Origin: Heyndrickxia sporothermodurans
GTDB lineage: Bacteria > Bacillota > Bacilli > Bacillales > Bacillaceae_C
DNA: 42,169 bases
Assembly (NCBI RefSeq): GCF_016785185.1
Contig: NZ_JAEKDY010000017.1
Reading direction: 5' to 3' (one strand)
Shown here: piece by piece, positions 33,998-40,411 of the stretch
Layout of the letters: each line of letters starts with the position of its first letter
How positions within the stretch are numbered: the stretch's first letter is position 1
Program-made: the position numbers and the translations under genes
The notes under the pieces: model-generated
Seen by the model: only the letters and a program-made list of their open reading frames with translations
The model's database searches: none
What the model was told of the DNA's origin: nothing

Positions 33998-35224
33998 TTA
34001 TGGTCCAGTAGGCCCAGTTACGCCAGTAGGTCCAGTTACGCCAGTAGGTCCAGTCACGCCAGTAGGTCCAGTTACGCCAGTAGGTCCAGTCACGCCAGTA
34101 GGCCCAATCACGCCAGTAGGCCCAGTCACGCCAGTAGGTCCAGTCACGCCAGTAGGTCCAGTCACGCCGGTAGGCCCAGTCACGCCAGTAGGTCCAGTTA
34201 GGCCAGTAGGCCCAGTCACCCCAGTAGGTCCAGTCACCCCGGTAGGTCCAGTCACGCCAGTAGGCCCAGTCACGCCAGTAGGTCCAGTTACGCCAGTAGG
34301 CCCAGTCACGCCGGTAGGCCCAGTCACGCCAGTAGGCCCAGTTACGCCAGTAGGCCCAGTCACGCCGGTAGGGCCAGTCACGCCGGTAGGTCCAGTCACG
34401 CCAGTAGGCCCAGTCACGCCAGTAGGTCCAGTCACGCCAGTAGGTCCAGTCACGCCAGTAGGCCCAGTTACGCCAGTAGGCCCAGTTACGCCAGTAGGCC
34501 CAGTTACGCCAGTAGGCCCAGTCACGCCAGTAGGTCCAGTTACGCCAGTAGGCCCAGTCACGCCGGTAGGTCCAGTCACCCCGGTAGGTCCAGTCACGCC
34601 GGTAGGCCCAGTCACGCCAGTAGGTCCAGTCACGCCAGTAGGCCCAGTCACGCCAGTAGGCCCAGTCACGCCAGTAGGCCCAGTCACGCCGGTAGGTCCA
34701 GTCACGCCAGTAGGTCCGGTAGGCCCAGTAGGTCCTGGTGATCCCATAGCTTCGGAAAGAAGCAGAGAAACATCATCTACTAGAATATCTGCACTTCCAG
34801 TAAGAGGGAGTTTGTTTATTAAGACAAATGCTTGAGTGGTTCCTGCTGGAGCTGGAGAAGTAGTTTGATAGACTTCTAGCCAAGTTACATTGTTCTCAAC
34901 ATTGGGCACACGTTCAGTTGCAATATTTGTGAGTTTACCGAATCCAAGAAAGTTAAATAGACTGTCAAAATAGGTTACTTGTATAGTTACGGGTGGTGAG
35001 GGGTTAACTCCTATTTTGGATAATGAAACAATTAATTCAAAACTTTGTCCCGCACTTGCTGGAACAAATTGTCCAATAAAAGAGTTTAAATCTCCTCCAA
35101 ATAGTTGCGCAGAAAAATATCCAGAATGAGAGAAAGTAACGGTGGTAGATGCGTTTAATATAATCCAAGGAGATAATGTGCCTGATTCGAAGTCACCATT
35201 AACAATTAAATCTCTAATAGCCAT
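33998..35224 (-). CDS. Collagen-like spore surface protein with NTTRR-F1 domain
   Basis: 408 aa from ATG 35224 (AAAGGAGG upstream); a longer frame to 35392 adds 56 residues that lack homology and span the promoter region. The N-terminal 155 residues match the NTTRR-F1 domain found in front of triple-helix repeats in Firmicutes (AIRDLIVNGDFESGTLSPW, FSHSGYFSAQLFGGDLNSFI, TWLEVYQTTSPAPAGTTQAF, LPLTGSADILVDDVSLL). Then come 82 consecutive Gly-X-Y triplets, nearly all GPTGVT. The protein ends within the collagen repeat (GPTGP), with no BclA-type C-terminal trimerisation domain. Threonines of such repeats are O-glycosylated in B. anthracis BclA, and the surrounding genes are glycosyltransferases, so this is the likely glycan acceptor (inference). 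No signal peptide, as expected for a mother-cell-assembled exosporium or coat protein. Confidence 0.88.
   Translation of the reverse strand: MAIRDLIVNGDFESGTLSPWIILNASTTVTFSHSGYFSAQLFGGDLNSFIGQFVPASAGQSFELIVSLSKIGVNPSPPVTIQVTYFDSLFNFLGFGKLTNIATERVPNVENNVTWLEVYQTTSPAPAGTTQAFVLINKLPLTGSADILVDDVSLLLSEAMGSPGPTGPTGPTGVTGPTGVTGPTGVTGPTGVTGPTGVTGPTGVTGPTGVTGPTGVTGPTGVTGPTGVTGPTGVTGPTGVTGPTGVTGPTGVTGPTGVTGPTGVTGPTGVTGPTGVTGPTGVTGPTGVTGPTGVTGPTGVTGPTGVTGPTGVTGPTGVTGPTGVTGPTGVTGPTGVTGPTGLTGPTGVTGPTGVTGPTGVTGPTGVTGPTGVIGPTGVTGPTGVTGPTGVTGPTGVTGPTGVTGPTGP
34001..34744 (-). repeat. 18-nt tandem repeat encoding (Gly-Pro-Thr-Gly-Val-Thr)n
   Basis: About 41 copies of an 18-nt unit in 744 nt. Units differ almost only at third codon positions (C/T/A/G of Gly, Pro, Thr, Val), with rare changes Val to Ile (near 34108) and Val to Leu (near 34200). 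The near-identity favours slippage or recombination, so copy number probably varies between strains. Confidence 0.95.
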
Positions 35225-35256
35225 ATATCTACTTATACCTCCTTTCTTAATAATTC

Positions 35257-35284
35257 CTTCAAGTCTTCTATTAAGAAGTTGAAG
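35257..35284 (-). promoter_or_regulatory. 5'-leader hairpin of the collagen-like gene
   Basis: Minus strand CTTCAA-CTTCT-TAAT-AGAAG-AC-TTGAAG forms a nested hairpin. The -10-like element CATAGAATA (35291-35299, a full SigK -10) lies just upstream, so the hairpin would sit at the extreme 5' end of the mRNA, as in known stabilising leaders. A SigK -35 (AC) is not evident at the right distance. Confidence 0.5.
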
Positions 35285-35362
35285 ATATCCTATTCTATGT
35301 GAAGTTCTTTTAAGAGCACCGACGTATTCACTATTAATTAGGAAGTTATAAAAAATAGTAAA

Positions 35363-35406
35363 AGTCCCCAAGGTTGAAATAATCCTTTTCAACGGGGGAC
35401 CGTGAA
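35363..35406 (-). terminator. Terminator downstream of the acetyltransferase gene
   Basis: Minus strand GTCCCC...GGGGAC with an inner GTTGAAA/TTTCAAC stem, then TTTTAC-TATTTTTT. It separates the acetyltransferase from the collagen-like gene. Confidence 0.7.
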
Positions 35407-35477
35407 CAATTTTGCCTATTTTAAAGAAGAAAAATTATAATCTCAGGTATATTACTTTATCGATAAAAAGCTGGTAT

Positions 35478-36170
35478 TTAATTTAACAATCTACCTGGAT
35501 TTCCAACCACTGTTTTGTTTGAAGGAACATCCTTTATTACTACGGCACCTGCACCAACAATTGAATTTTCCCCAATAATAATAGCAGGAAGAAGTATAGC
35601 ATTATTACCGATTTTTGCTCCTTTTTTCACGATTGGACCTTGATGTTCAAAATTTCCCATTCCCATATATTTATCATTAGATGTTGAGCAGCAAGGGCCA
35701 AAGAAAACTTCATCTTCAATGATCATATCCGCCGTAATATAACATCCGGTTTGAATCGTAACTCGTTTTCCAATGGTTGTTTTATTTTCAACGATAACAT
35801 TCCTGCCAATAATGCTATCCATACCCACAGTGACATTTTCGCGAATGCTTGATAAATCTCCCACAAACACACCTTTTTTAAGCAAAACGGTTCGATAAAT
35901 AACACAGTTGCATCCGATGATGACATCATCCTCAATGACTAAGGGATCCGCACTATTAGAAGGTTTTCTAGCCATTTTCTTATTTGTAGATGTCCCTTTA
36001 CCTAAAATGGATAAATCATTTATTTGAACACCGTTCCCAATCTTCGTGTTTGCTTTAATGGTAACGTTGTTTCCGATTTTCACATTATCACCAATTACGA
36101 CATTTTCTTCTATTATTATATTTTCTCCGAAGATTACATTTTTGCCGAAGACTACCGATTCATGAATCAT
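35478..36170 (-). CDS. Left-handed beta-helix (hexapeptide) N-acetyltransferase, WbpD-like
   Basis: 230 aa with hexapeptide repeats ([IV]-G-x4) almost throughout: IHESVVFGKNVIFGENIIIE, VVIGDNVKIGNNVTIKANTK, later VKKGAKIGNNAILLPAIIIG and a GAGAVVIKDVPSNKTVVGNP end typical of sugar-acetylating enzymes. VFFGPCCSTSNDKYMG resembles the FCGP..FTN segment of WbpD/WlbB, which N-acetylates the 3-amino group of UDP-GlcNAc3NA. With the dehydrogenase, oxidase and aminotransferase this would complete UDP-2,3-diacetamido-glucuronic acid. An insertion of about 20 residues after position 55 (GKGTSTNKKMARKPS) is unusual. Strong ribosome-binding site GGAGG. Lies 32 nt after the glycosyltransferase gene 36203-37186, so probably co-transcribed with it. 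Confidence 0.8.
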   Translation of the reverse strand: MIHESVVFGKNVIFGENIIIEENVVIGDNVKIGNNVTIKANTKIGNGVQINDLSILGKGTSTNKKMARKPSNSADPLVIEDDVIIGCNCVIYRTVLLKKGVFVGDLSSIRENVTVGMDSIIGRNVIVENKTTIGKRVTIQTGCYITADMIIEDEVFFGPCCSTSNDKYMGMGNFEHQGPIVKKGAKIGNNAILLPAIIIGENSIVGAGAVVIKDVPSNKTVVGNPGRLLN

Positions 36171-36202
36171 TAAATAATTCCTCCGTTTAATTCATTTCTT
36201 TT

Positions 36203-37186
36203 TTACAACTCTTTGTATATATTAATAAGTTGTTTTACGACCTTATTAGCTGCATGATACTCTGCAACATATTTTCTTCCCTGTTGGCCGAGTTCGTTGC
36301 GTTTCTTAGGATTGTTAATTAAATCGGCTAATACTTCCTGTATATTGTCAGGTGTAGCATTAACGATTGGCAGTTCAAGCGGTAATTGATTGCGAACATC
36401 ATCCCGGATAAATCCAACGACAACCTTCCCCATTGCCATTGCTTCTACAGCGAGCATGCCGTATGTTCCGACTAGCAGTTGGTCGATGATAATATCGGCT
36501 TCTTTATAAATTTCAAGTGCTTCGTTATGACTCATTTTTTCAATCAGTTTAAAAGTGAAACTTTCCTTCTCTTTTAAATTTGCAATTGCTTGTTCAATAT
36601 ACTCTGATCCTTTAAATTCACGATTCGTTGGTGCATGGATAAGTAATGGATTGTCATTATCAATTCGTGGATAAGATGGTTCATATTTATGAATATCAAA
36701 AGCAAGGGGCATGACATGCACATTTTTATAATAATCTTTTACATACGGTAATAACTCGTAGTCTTGAACAATAGCTGTGTCAATATATTTTGAGGTAGTT
36801 TCCAGCCGCGCGTGAATTTCATCGTCGGAAAAATAACTTGGAGGAAGCGGATATGGACTTAGTTTCTTTGTTATTTCGGTATTTCGAACATCACTTCCCC
36901 AATGATGCATCAACATTTTCTTTCCTGCCTTTTTAATAAGCGGTAAGTCGCCAAATTCTTGTACAAATGACTCTCCATTATGAAAATGAAAGATGTCCAT
37001 GTGCTTTATATAATTTGGTATTTCCGGTCCGATTTCAAATAGATCGGTGTTAATGATATGATTTTTATAATTCAAGTACGTGTGAAACCAATTATACCCT
37101 CCAACAAGATAACCATTTTTACGCAATTGATTACAAAGAATCCCTATTTGACCCGCTATTTCAGTCGGTCCATGAATAATTCTCAT
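36203..37186 (-). CDS. GT4-type glycosyltransferase, paralogue C
   Basis: 327 aa. Closest to the 26866-27852 protein: MRIIHGPTEIAGQIGILCNQ, MDIFHFHNGESF, KKMLMHHWGSDVRNTE, LLIHAPTNREFKGSEYIEQA, EADIIIDQLLVGTYGMLAVE then AMAMGKVVVGF. GT-B fold, with donor-domain glutamates in the EX7E-like block. ATG 37186 is chosen because GGAAGGAG precedes it and the paralogue starts at the same residue; a longer frame to 37249 overlaps the ribosome-binding site. First gene of a unit with the acetyltransferase. Sugar specificity unknown. Confidence 0.84.
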   Translation of the reverse strand: MRIIHGPTEIAGQIGILCNQLRKNGYLVGGYNWFHTYLNYKNHIINTDLFEIGPEIPNYIKHMDIFHFHNGESFVQEFGDLPLIKKAGKKMLMHHWGSDVRNTEITKKLSPYPLPPSYFSDDEIHARLETTSKYIDTAIVQDYELLPYVKDYYKNVHVMPLAFDIHKYEPSYPRIDNDNPLLIHAPTNREFKGSEYIEQAIANLKEKESFTFKLIEKMSHNEALEIYKEADIIIDQLLVGTYGMLAVEAMAMGKVVVGFIRDDVRNQLPLELPIVNATPDNIQEVLADLINNPKKRNELGQQGRKYVAEYHAANKVVKQLINIYKEL

Positions 37187-37442
37187 TAAGATCACTCCTT
37201 CCTCTATACAATATTCAATTATAGAAATAGTGAAATCAGACAACAGCATAGTTTTGAGTAAGTAAGTTTATAAAAGATAATTTTATAGACTCCTTCCTAT
37301 TTTCAATAGTTAATAGCAATAGAATAATAGGCATATCACCTTTTAAACTAGTAAAAATATGCGAATGCACTCCGTTATTTGCGGAAACGGATTGTACATA
37401 AGATTAATACCCTATAAGTAGTAGTCAAGGAGGTGATGGTTA

Positions 37443-37829
37443 ATGAATGAGGAGATGAGAGGAAAAGATGGTGAATTTCAAATGAGTGTTGACGGAGATT
37501 CATTATCAAATCTTAACCAAGACCAAGTAAACCAAATCGTGGAATCAGTTAATCAGAGTATTGAAAAGGCAATTGCTGCAGTAAATGAAAATTTAGCTAA
37601 TTTGTTTGGCGGCCAGAATATAAATAAACTTAAAAAGGAAAATTCTCAGATAGATTTATCTCAAGTAATATCGGGCCTATCAAGCTCCAACTTATTATCA
37701 AAATTGGCATCTTCCAGCTGGAAAGGGAAAATGCCAGTTATTAAAACAGATAACGGGAAACTAAGTGTTCTATTAAATGAGAAGAAGCTATTTGAAATGG
37801 ATTTACCGAATCAAGAAAACAAGGAGTAA
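37443..37829 (+). CDS. Unknown sporulation-island protein, 128 aa
   Basis: No family recognised. Acidic and Asn/Gln/Ser-rich; residues about 20-55 are predicted amphipathic helix (LNQDQVNQIVESVNQSIEKA), the middle is Ser-rich (VISGLSSSNLLSKLASSSWK), and the end is beta-like (MPVIKTDNGKLSVLLNEKKL). No signal peptide, membrane segment or cysteine. A near-perfect AAGGAGGTGAT ribosome-binding site indicates high expression. First of three adjacent genes of similar style upstream of cotO; a structural role in the spore surface layer is inferred only from place and composition. Confidence 0.7.
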   Translation: MNEEMRGKDGEFQMSVDGDSLSNLNQDQVNQIVESVNQSIEKAIAAVNENLANLFGGQNINKLKKENSQIDLSQVISGLSSSNLLSKLASSSWKGKMPVIKTDNGKLSVLLNEKKLFEMDLPNQENKE

Positions 37830-37860
37830 AATCAACGATAACCCTACTATAAATGCGGAT

Positions 37861-37887
37861 ACAACTAAACTATAAAAACATAGATTA
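37861..37887 (+). promoter_or_regulatory. SigK promoter of the gene at 37915
   Basis: AC (37861-37862), exactly 16 nt, then CATAGATTA (37879-37887): a full match to AC-N16-CATANNNTA, 14 nt before the ribosome-binding site AGGAGGTGA. Confidence 0.8.
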
Positions 37888-37914
37888 TATTATCAAGGAC
37901 AGGAGGTGAAAGTT

Positions 37915-38403
37915 ATGAGTAGAATGAAGCCTTATCGAATCTATGATTGTGATCCAATAAATAATGAAAATGATGACAAACGCGACCGTCAAAATAATGA
38001 TGATGATAAAAGTAATGGCAACGGTAATGGTAATGGCAATGATGTTGTTAAAATTCAAGGAATTATTAATGAGTATGGAGACTTAACATCTACAGGGGGC
38101 AATGGTGGAACTGCCTTAGCTACTGCTGCAAATAATTTTGCCGTCTTAGCGAATAGTAACGCAACGGCAGCTGGAGGAGCTGGAGGAGCTGGAGGTCTAA
38201 TCGCGCCAATTAATCCAGTTACGAATGTTCCTGTAAGTTTCTTAGATGGAAGCTTAAATGGCAACCTCAATGGATTGTTAAATGATAATTTAAATGATAA
38301 CTTAAACGATAATTTTAGCGATAATTTAAATGGCAATTTAAATAGAAACTTTAGTGAAAACGAAAATAAAGCAATTGATAACGATGGGATTGATGTAGCT
38401 TAA
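37915..38403 (+). CDS. Asn/Gly-rich low-complexity protein with tetrapeptide repeats, 162 aa
   Basis: No family recognised. Order: short basic start (SRMKPYRIYDCDP), a hydrophilic block (NNDDDKSNGNGNGNGND), a central part with Ala/Gly (NATAAGGAGGAGG), then tetrapeptide repeats of the form xNLN (GSLN-GNLN-GLLN-DNLN-DNLN-DNFS-DNLN-GNLN) at about residues 115-150. One cysteine near the N-terminus. The repeat could form a regular beta or helical spine. ATG 37915 is used; AGGAGGTGA is ideally spaced, and an earlier GTG (37906) lies in it. A SigK promoter makes it a mother-cell product, so a coat or exosporium protein is likely. Confidence 0.75.
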   Translation: MSRMKPYRIYDCDPINNENDDKRDRQNNDDDKSNGNGNGNGNDVVKIQGIINEYGDLTSTGGNGGTALATAANNFAVLANSNATAAGGAGGAGGLIAPINPVTNVPVSFLDGSLNGNLNGLLNDNLNDNLNDNFSDNLNGNLNRNFSENENKAIDNDGIDVA

Positions 38404-38443
38404 TTCGTCTTTTCCATATCGTCCAATAGAAAGGAGTGAAAAG

Positions 38444-38797
38444 ATGAGCGAAATTGATAAGGTACAACTGGCAAAAGAAAAATTAATGGATTTAGGCATA
38501 TCTGGTGAGGTTGCAGCAACATTAGCTGAAACCATCATTGACGGATCAAACCCATCTGTAAATTCACATGCACAAGGTGGCAGAGGGGGGCATGCGATCA
38601 ATTTAACATATGTTGATAATTATTCTACCTTAATGCTCGTTTATACATTCCTCCTGAATTCTTTGGACAATAAGGATGATTCTGAATCGAGCTTATTAAA
38701 TAAATCCTTGTTAACGACATTGCAAACGGTCATTAATGAGCAACAGAAATATCGAGATGCTTTTTTGGAAGCAATAAGAAATTTAAATAAATATTAA
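38444..38797 (+). CDS. Unknown helical protein with Gly-rich hinge, 117 aa
   Basis: No family recognised. Residues 1-34 form one or two helices (IDKVQLAKEKLMDLGISGEV), a Gly/His hinge follows (HAQGGRGGHAINLTY), then a hydrophobic helix (STLMLVYTFLLNSL) and a charged helical end (TTLQTVINEQQKYRDAFLEA). It is 40 nt behind the xNLN-repeat gene, with its own AAAGGAGTG ribosome-binding site, and so probably in the same transcript. The second half could be amphipathic and drive assembly. A spore-surface role is context-based inference. Confidence 0.7.
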   Translation: MSEIDKVQLAKEKLMDLGISGEVAATLAETIIDGSNPSVNSHAQGGRGGHAINLTYVDNYSTLMLVYTFLLNSLDNKDDSESSLLNKSLLTTLQTVINEQQKYRDAFLEAIRNLNKY

Positions 38798-38803
38798 AAA
38801 AAA

Positions 38804-38829
38804 CTCCCCTTCAATCCAATGAAGGGGAG
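38804..38829. terminator. 9-bp GC-rich hairpin after the 38444 gene
   Basis: CTCCCCTTC-AATCCAAT-GAAGGGGAG. On the plus strand it lacks a following T run; on the minus strand it is followed by T8, so by rule it is a minus-strand terminator, or a 3'-end stabiliser for the plus transcript. Confidence 0.6.
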
Positions 38830-38922
38830 ATCTCAAACGATGTAATAAGTTGAAGATAAAAATTATATATATACTAAGACAGTATTTAACGAATACCTCC
38901 TTAAATTGTATTTAATCCATAT

Positions 38923-38990
38923 AGGCACCTTCCTCATTTTATTGCATACAAATAAAATGTAATATTTACTTATTTCGAACGGAGGTGCCT
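38923..38990 (+). promoter_or_regulatory. Possible SD-sequestering structure upstream of cotO
   Basis: AGGCACCTTCC (38923-38933) can pair with GGAGGTGCCT (38981-38990), which contains the cotO ribosome-binding site, with one bulge. A perfect 9-bp hairpin (CATTTTATT 38935-38943 / AATAAAATG 38951-38959) is nested inside. It works only if transcription starts upstream of 38923. Confidence 0.4.
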
Positions 38991-38993
38991 TGT

Positions 38994-39578
38994 TTGAGTA
39001 CTAGTAAAGATCATTATGAAAAAAGAAAACCTCTTTTATATATTATCCAACCAGAATCGAAACCCGTATCAGTGAATATGCAGACGACTTTTTCAAGTAA
39101 GATTTCAACAAAAGAAAGTGAAACAATGGAAGCAATTGCTTCACCCAAAATTGAAGATGATAGTGAATTAAACACTGAATTGGACAATGAAAATGATCGT
39201 GGCAAAGAAATAAACGGTGATCCAGTTAATGAAGATGAAAAAATCAAAGGCGAGCAAATTGAAGGTAATTCAAAAGAAGTACCTGAAAACGGAAAAACAA
39301 TGCATACAATGATTGAGAATTCTCCGCAGCAAAATACAGGATATCAAAGAAGATCGTTTAGAGAAATGAATGTAACTGAAAAGATATATTTTTTAGTTAA
39401 TAAGCCTGGGTATATTCCTAGAGTAATTGTTGAAATCCAGACGGAAGACAATAATTATACTGGTGTTGTTTTAAATTATAGGGATGGAATCGTTGTATTT
39501 GATCAATTGAAAATGGGCGAGCATCCAATTCAATTAAATGAAGCAGAAATCAAAGATATTAAAATTTTTACAAAATAA
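38994..39578 (+). CDS. cotO: Spore coat protein CotO
   Basis: Coat morphogenetic protein of the outer coat; in B. subtilis it acts with CotH downstream of CotE, and in the B. cereus group it supports exosporium assembly. The N-terminus (KRKPLLYIIQPESKP) and the C-terminal domain (EKIYFLVNKPGYIPRVIVEI, then YTGVVLNYRDGIVVFDQL and a final EIKDIKIFTK) match the family; between them is a long acidic, Glu/Asn-rich disordered region. 194 aa from TTG 38994, placed 6 nt after the GGAGGTG site that an upstream GTG (38985) would occupy. Position next to cotZ is conserved. The pairing upstream could control translation. Confidence 0.85.
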   Translation: MSTSKDHYEKRKPLLYIIQPESKPVSVNMQTTFSSKISTKESETMEAIASPKIEDDSELNTELDNENDRGKEINGDPVNEDEKIKGEQIEGNSKEVPENGKTMHTMIENSPQQNTGYQRRSFREMNVTEKIYFLVNKPGYIPRVIVEIQTEDNNYTGVVLNYRDGIVVFDQLKMGEHPIQLNEAEIKDIKIFTK

Positions 39579-39582
39579 AGGA

Positions 39583-39612
39583 AAAGTCGATAAGCTCATT
39601 CTTATCGACTTT
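39583..39612. terminator. Hairpin between converging cotO and cotZ
   Basis: AAAGTCGATAAG and CTTATCGACTTT pair perfectly over 12 bp around a 6-nt loop. The T tract is weak on the plus side and moderate on the minus side. Confidence 0.7.
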
Positions 39613-39674
39613 CCGTAAATAAATACTAAGAATATTTGAATGGAAATCAATCATTTGTTTAAGTTTCTTTCTTG

Positions 39675-40178
39675 TTAGCAGTCTGGTAAATGAATGTCAT
39701 CTAAGCATTGAATGGCAATGAATTTTCTCAGATCGACTGTAATACATGAATCTGAAAGCCTTAAATTTTCTTGTGGTCTGTCAACTTGCGGGCAAGGGCT
39801 AGTTGTACATTCAGGTTCTAATACACGTAATACTGCACAGCACCCTTCAACATTCTCGACTCTAAAGAAAATTGATTTACAGAAGAAATCAATTTTGTCA
39901 TGAATCTTTTTGCCATCCTTATCACATGGGCAGTCATGGCAACCTTCATTTGGTTTAAAGAATGCTTCGAATGGATTACCATCTTCAGTAAAGAGAATGA
40001 ATGGACGTGTGTTTTTTCTGTGGTGATGTTTGTTATTTGTATTAGCACCTAACACTGGGTTTAAACAATTGGTTGGGCAATTGTTTTCATCTTCCTCAGC
40101 AGCATCTTGTAAATCATTTATAAAGTTTACTACATCGCATACACAATTTAAGCGATCATCATGATCTCTGTAACTCAT
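39675..40178 (-). CDS. cotZ: Spore coat/exosporium protein of the CotY/CotZ/ExsY family
   Basis: Cysteine-rich structural protein of the spore crust or exosporium, cross-linked by disulfides and able to form hexagonal arrays. 167 aa with 14 cysteines by eye, in family-typical clusters: LNCVCDVV, NCPTNCLNPVLG, GCHDCPCDKDG, FFCKSIFFRVENVEGCCAVL, RVLEPE-CTTSPCP and the end SCITVDLRKFIAIQCLDDI. A GGAG ribosome-binding site precedes the ATG. Only one member is present here, whereas B. subtilis has cotVWXYZ at this locus, so it may serve both the CotY and CotZ roles; the name follows locus position. Confidence 0.92.
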   Translation of the reverse strand: MSYRDHDDRLNCVCDVVNFINDLQDAAEEDENNCPTNCLNPVLGANTNNKHHHRKNTRPFILFTEDGNPFEAFFKPNEGCHDCPCDKDGKKIHDKIDFFCKSIFFRVENVEGCCAVLRVLEPECTTSPCPQVDRPQENLRLSDSCITVDLRKFIAIQCLDDIHLPDC

Positions 40179-40327
40179 TTAAATTTCAACTCCTTAATTT
40201 TTTGTAATGTACATCACATTAATAGAATATTGAAAATGACCTCAATTTGTTACGAATGTCTTGGCTTTTTTTGAAAAATAGGCATAGGATTTTATCCTAT
40301 ATACCAATAAGGATTCGAATTCCTCCT

Positions 40328-40355
40328 GTTTTACTAGATTTTTGCCTAGTAAAAC
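40328..40355. repeat. Perfect inverted repeat between cotZ and yjcA
   Basis: GTTTTACTAG (40328-40337) and CTAGTAAAAC (40346-40355) pair over 10 bp around an 8-nt loop, without a T run on either side; a second palindrome, ATAGGAT-TTT-ATCCTAT, lies about 40 nt to the left (40284-40300). They could be operators for the divergent spore genes or RNA hairpins. Confidence 0.5.
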
Positions 40356-40411
40356 TAGGGGAGCTACATAGTCTGATGGATGAAGGAGTTTTCATAAAAG
40401 GGGAATGTTGA

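Noticed and set aside
33998..34744. The 18-nt tandem array considered as a CRISPR or other non-coding repeat array
   Set aside because: Units are contiguous without spacers and stay in one reading frame encoding Gly-Pro-Thr-Gly-Val-Thr, so it is a collagen-like coding repeat.
35225..35392. N-terminal extension of the collagen-like protein (56 residues from ATG 35392)
   Set aside because: The strong ribosome-binding site and the start of NTTRR-F1 homology are at ATG 35224, and the extension covers the SigK-like -10 and the leader hairpin.
38055..38336. Minus-strand open frame of 93 codons with Leu/Ser/Phe and Ala/Pro runs
   Set aside because: Its regularity is only the reverse complement of the xNLN and Ala/Gly repeats of the plus-strand gene, which has the SigK promoter and ribosome-binding site.
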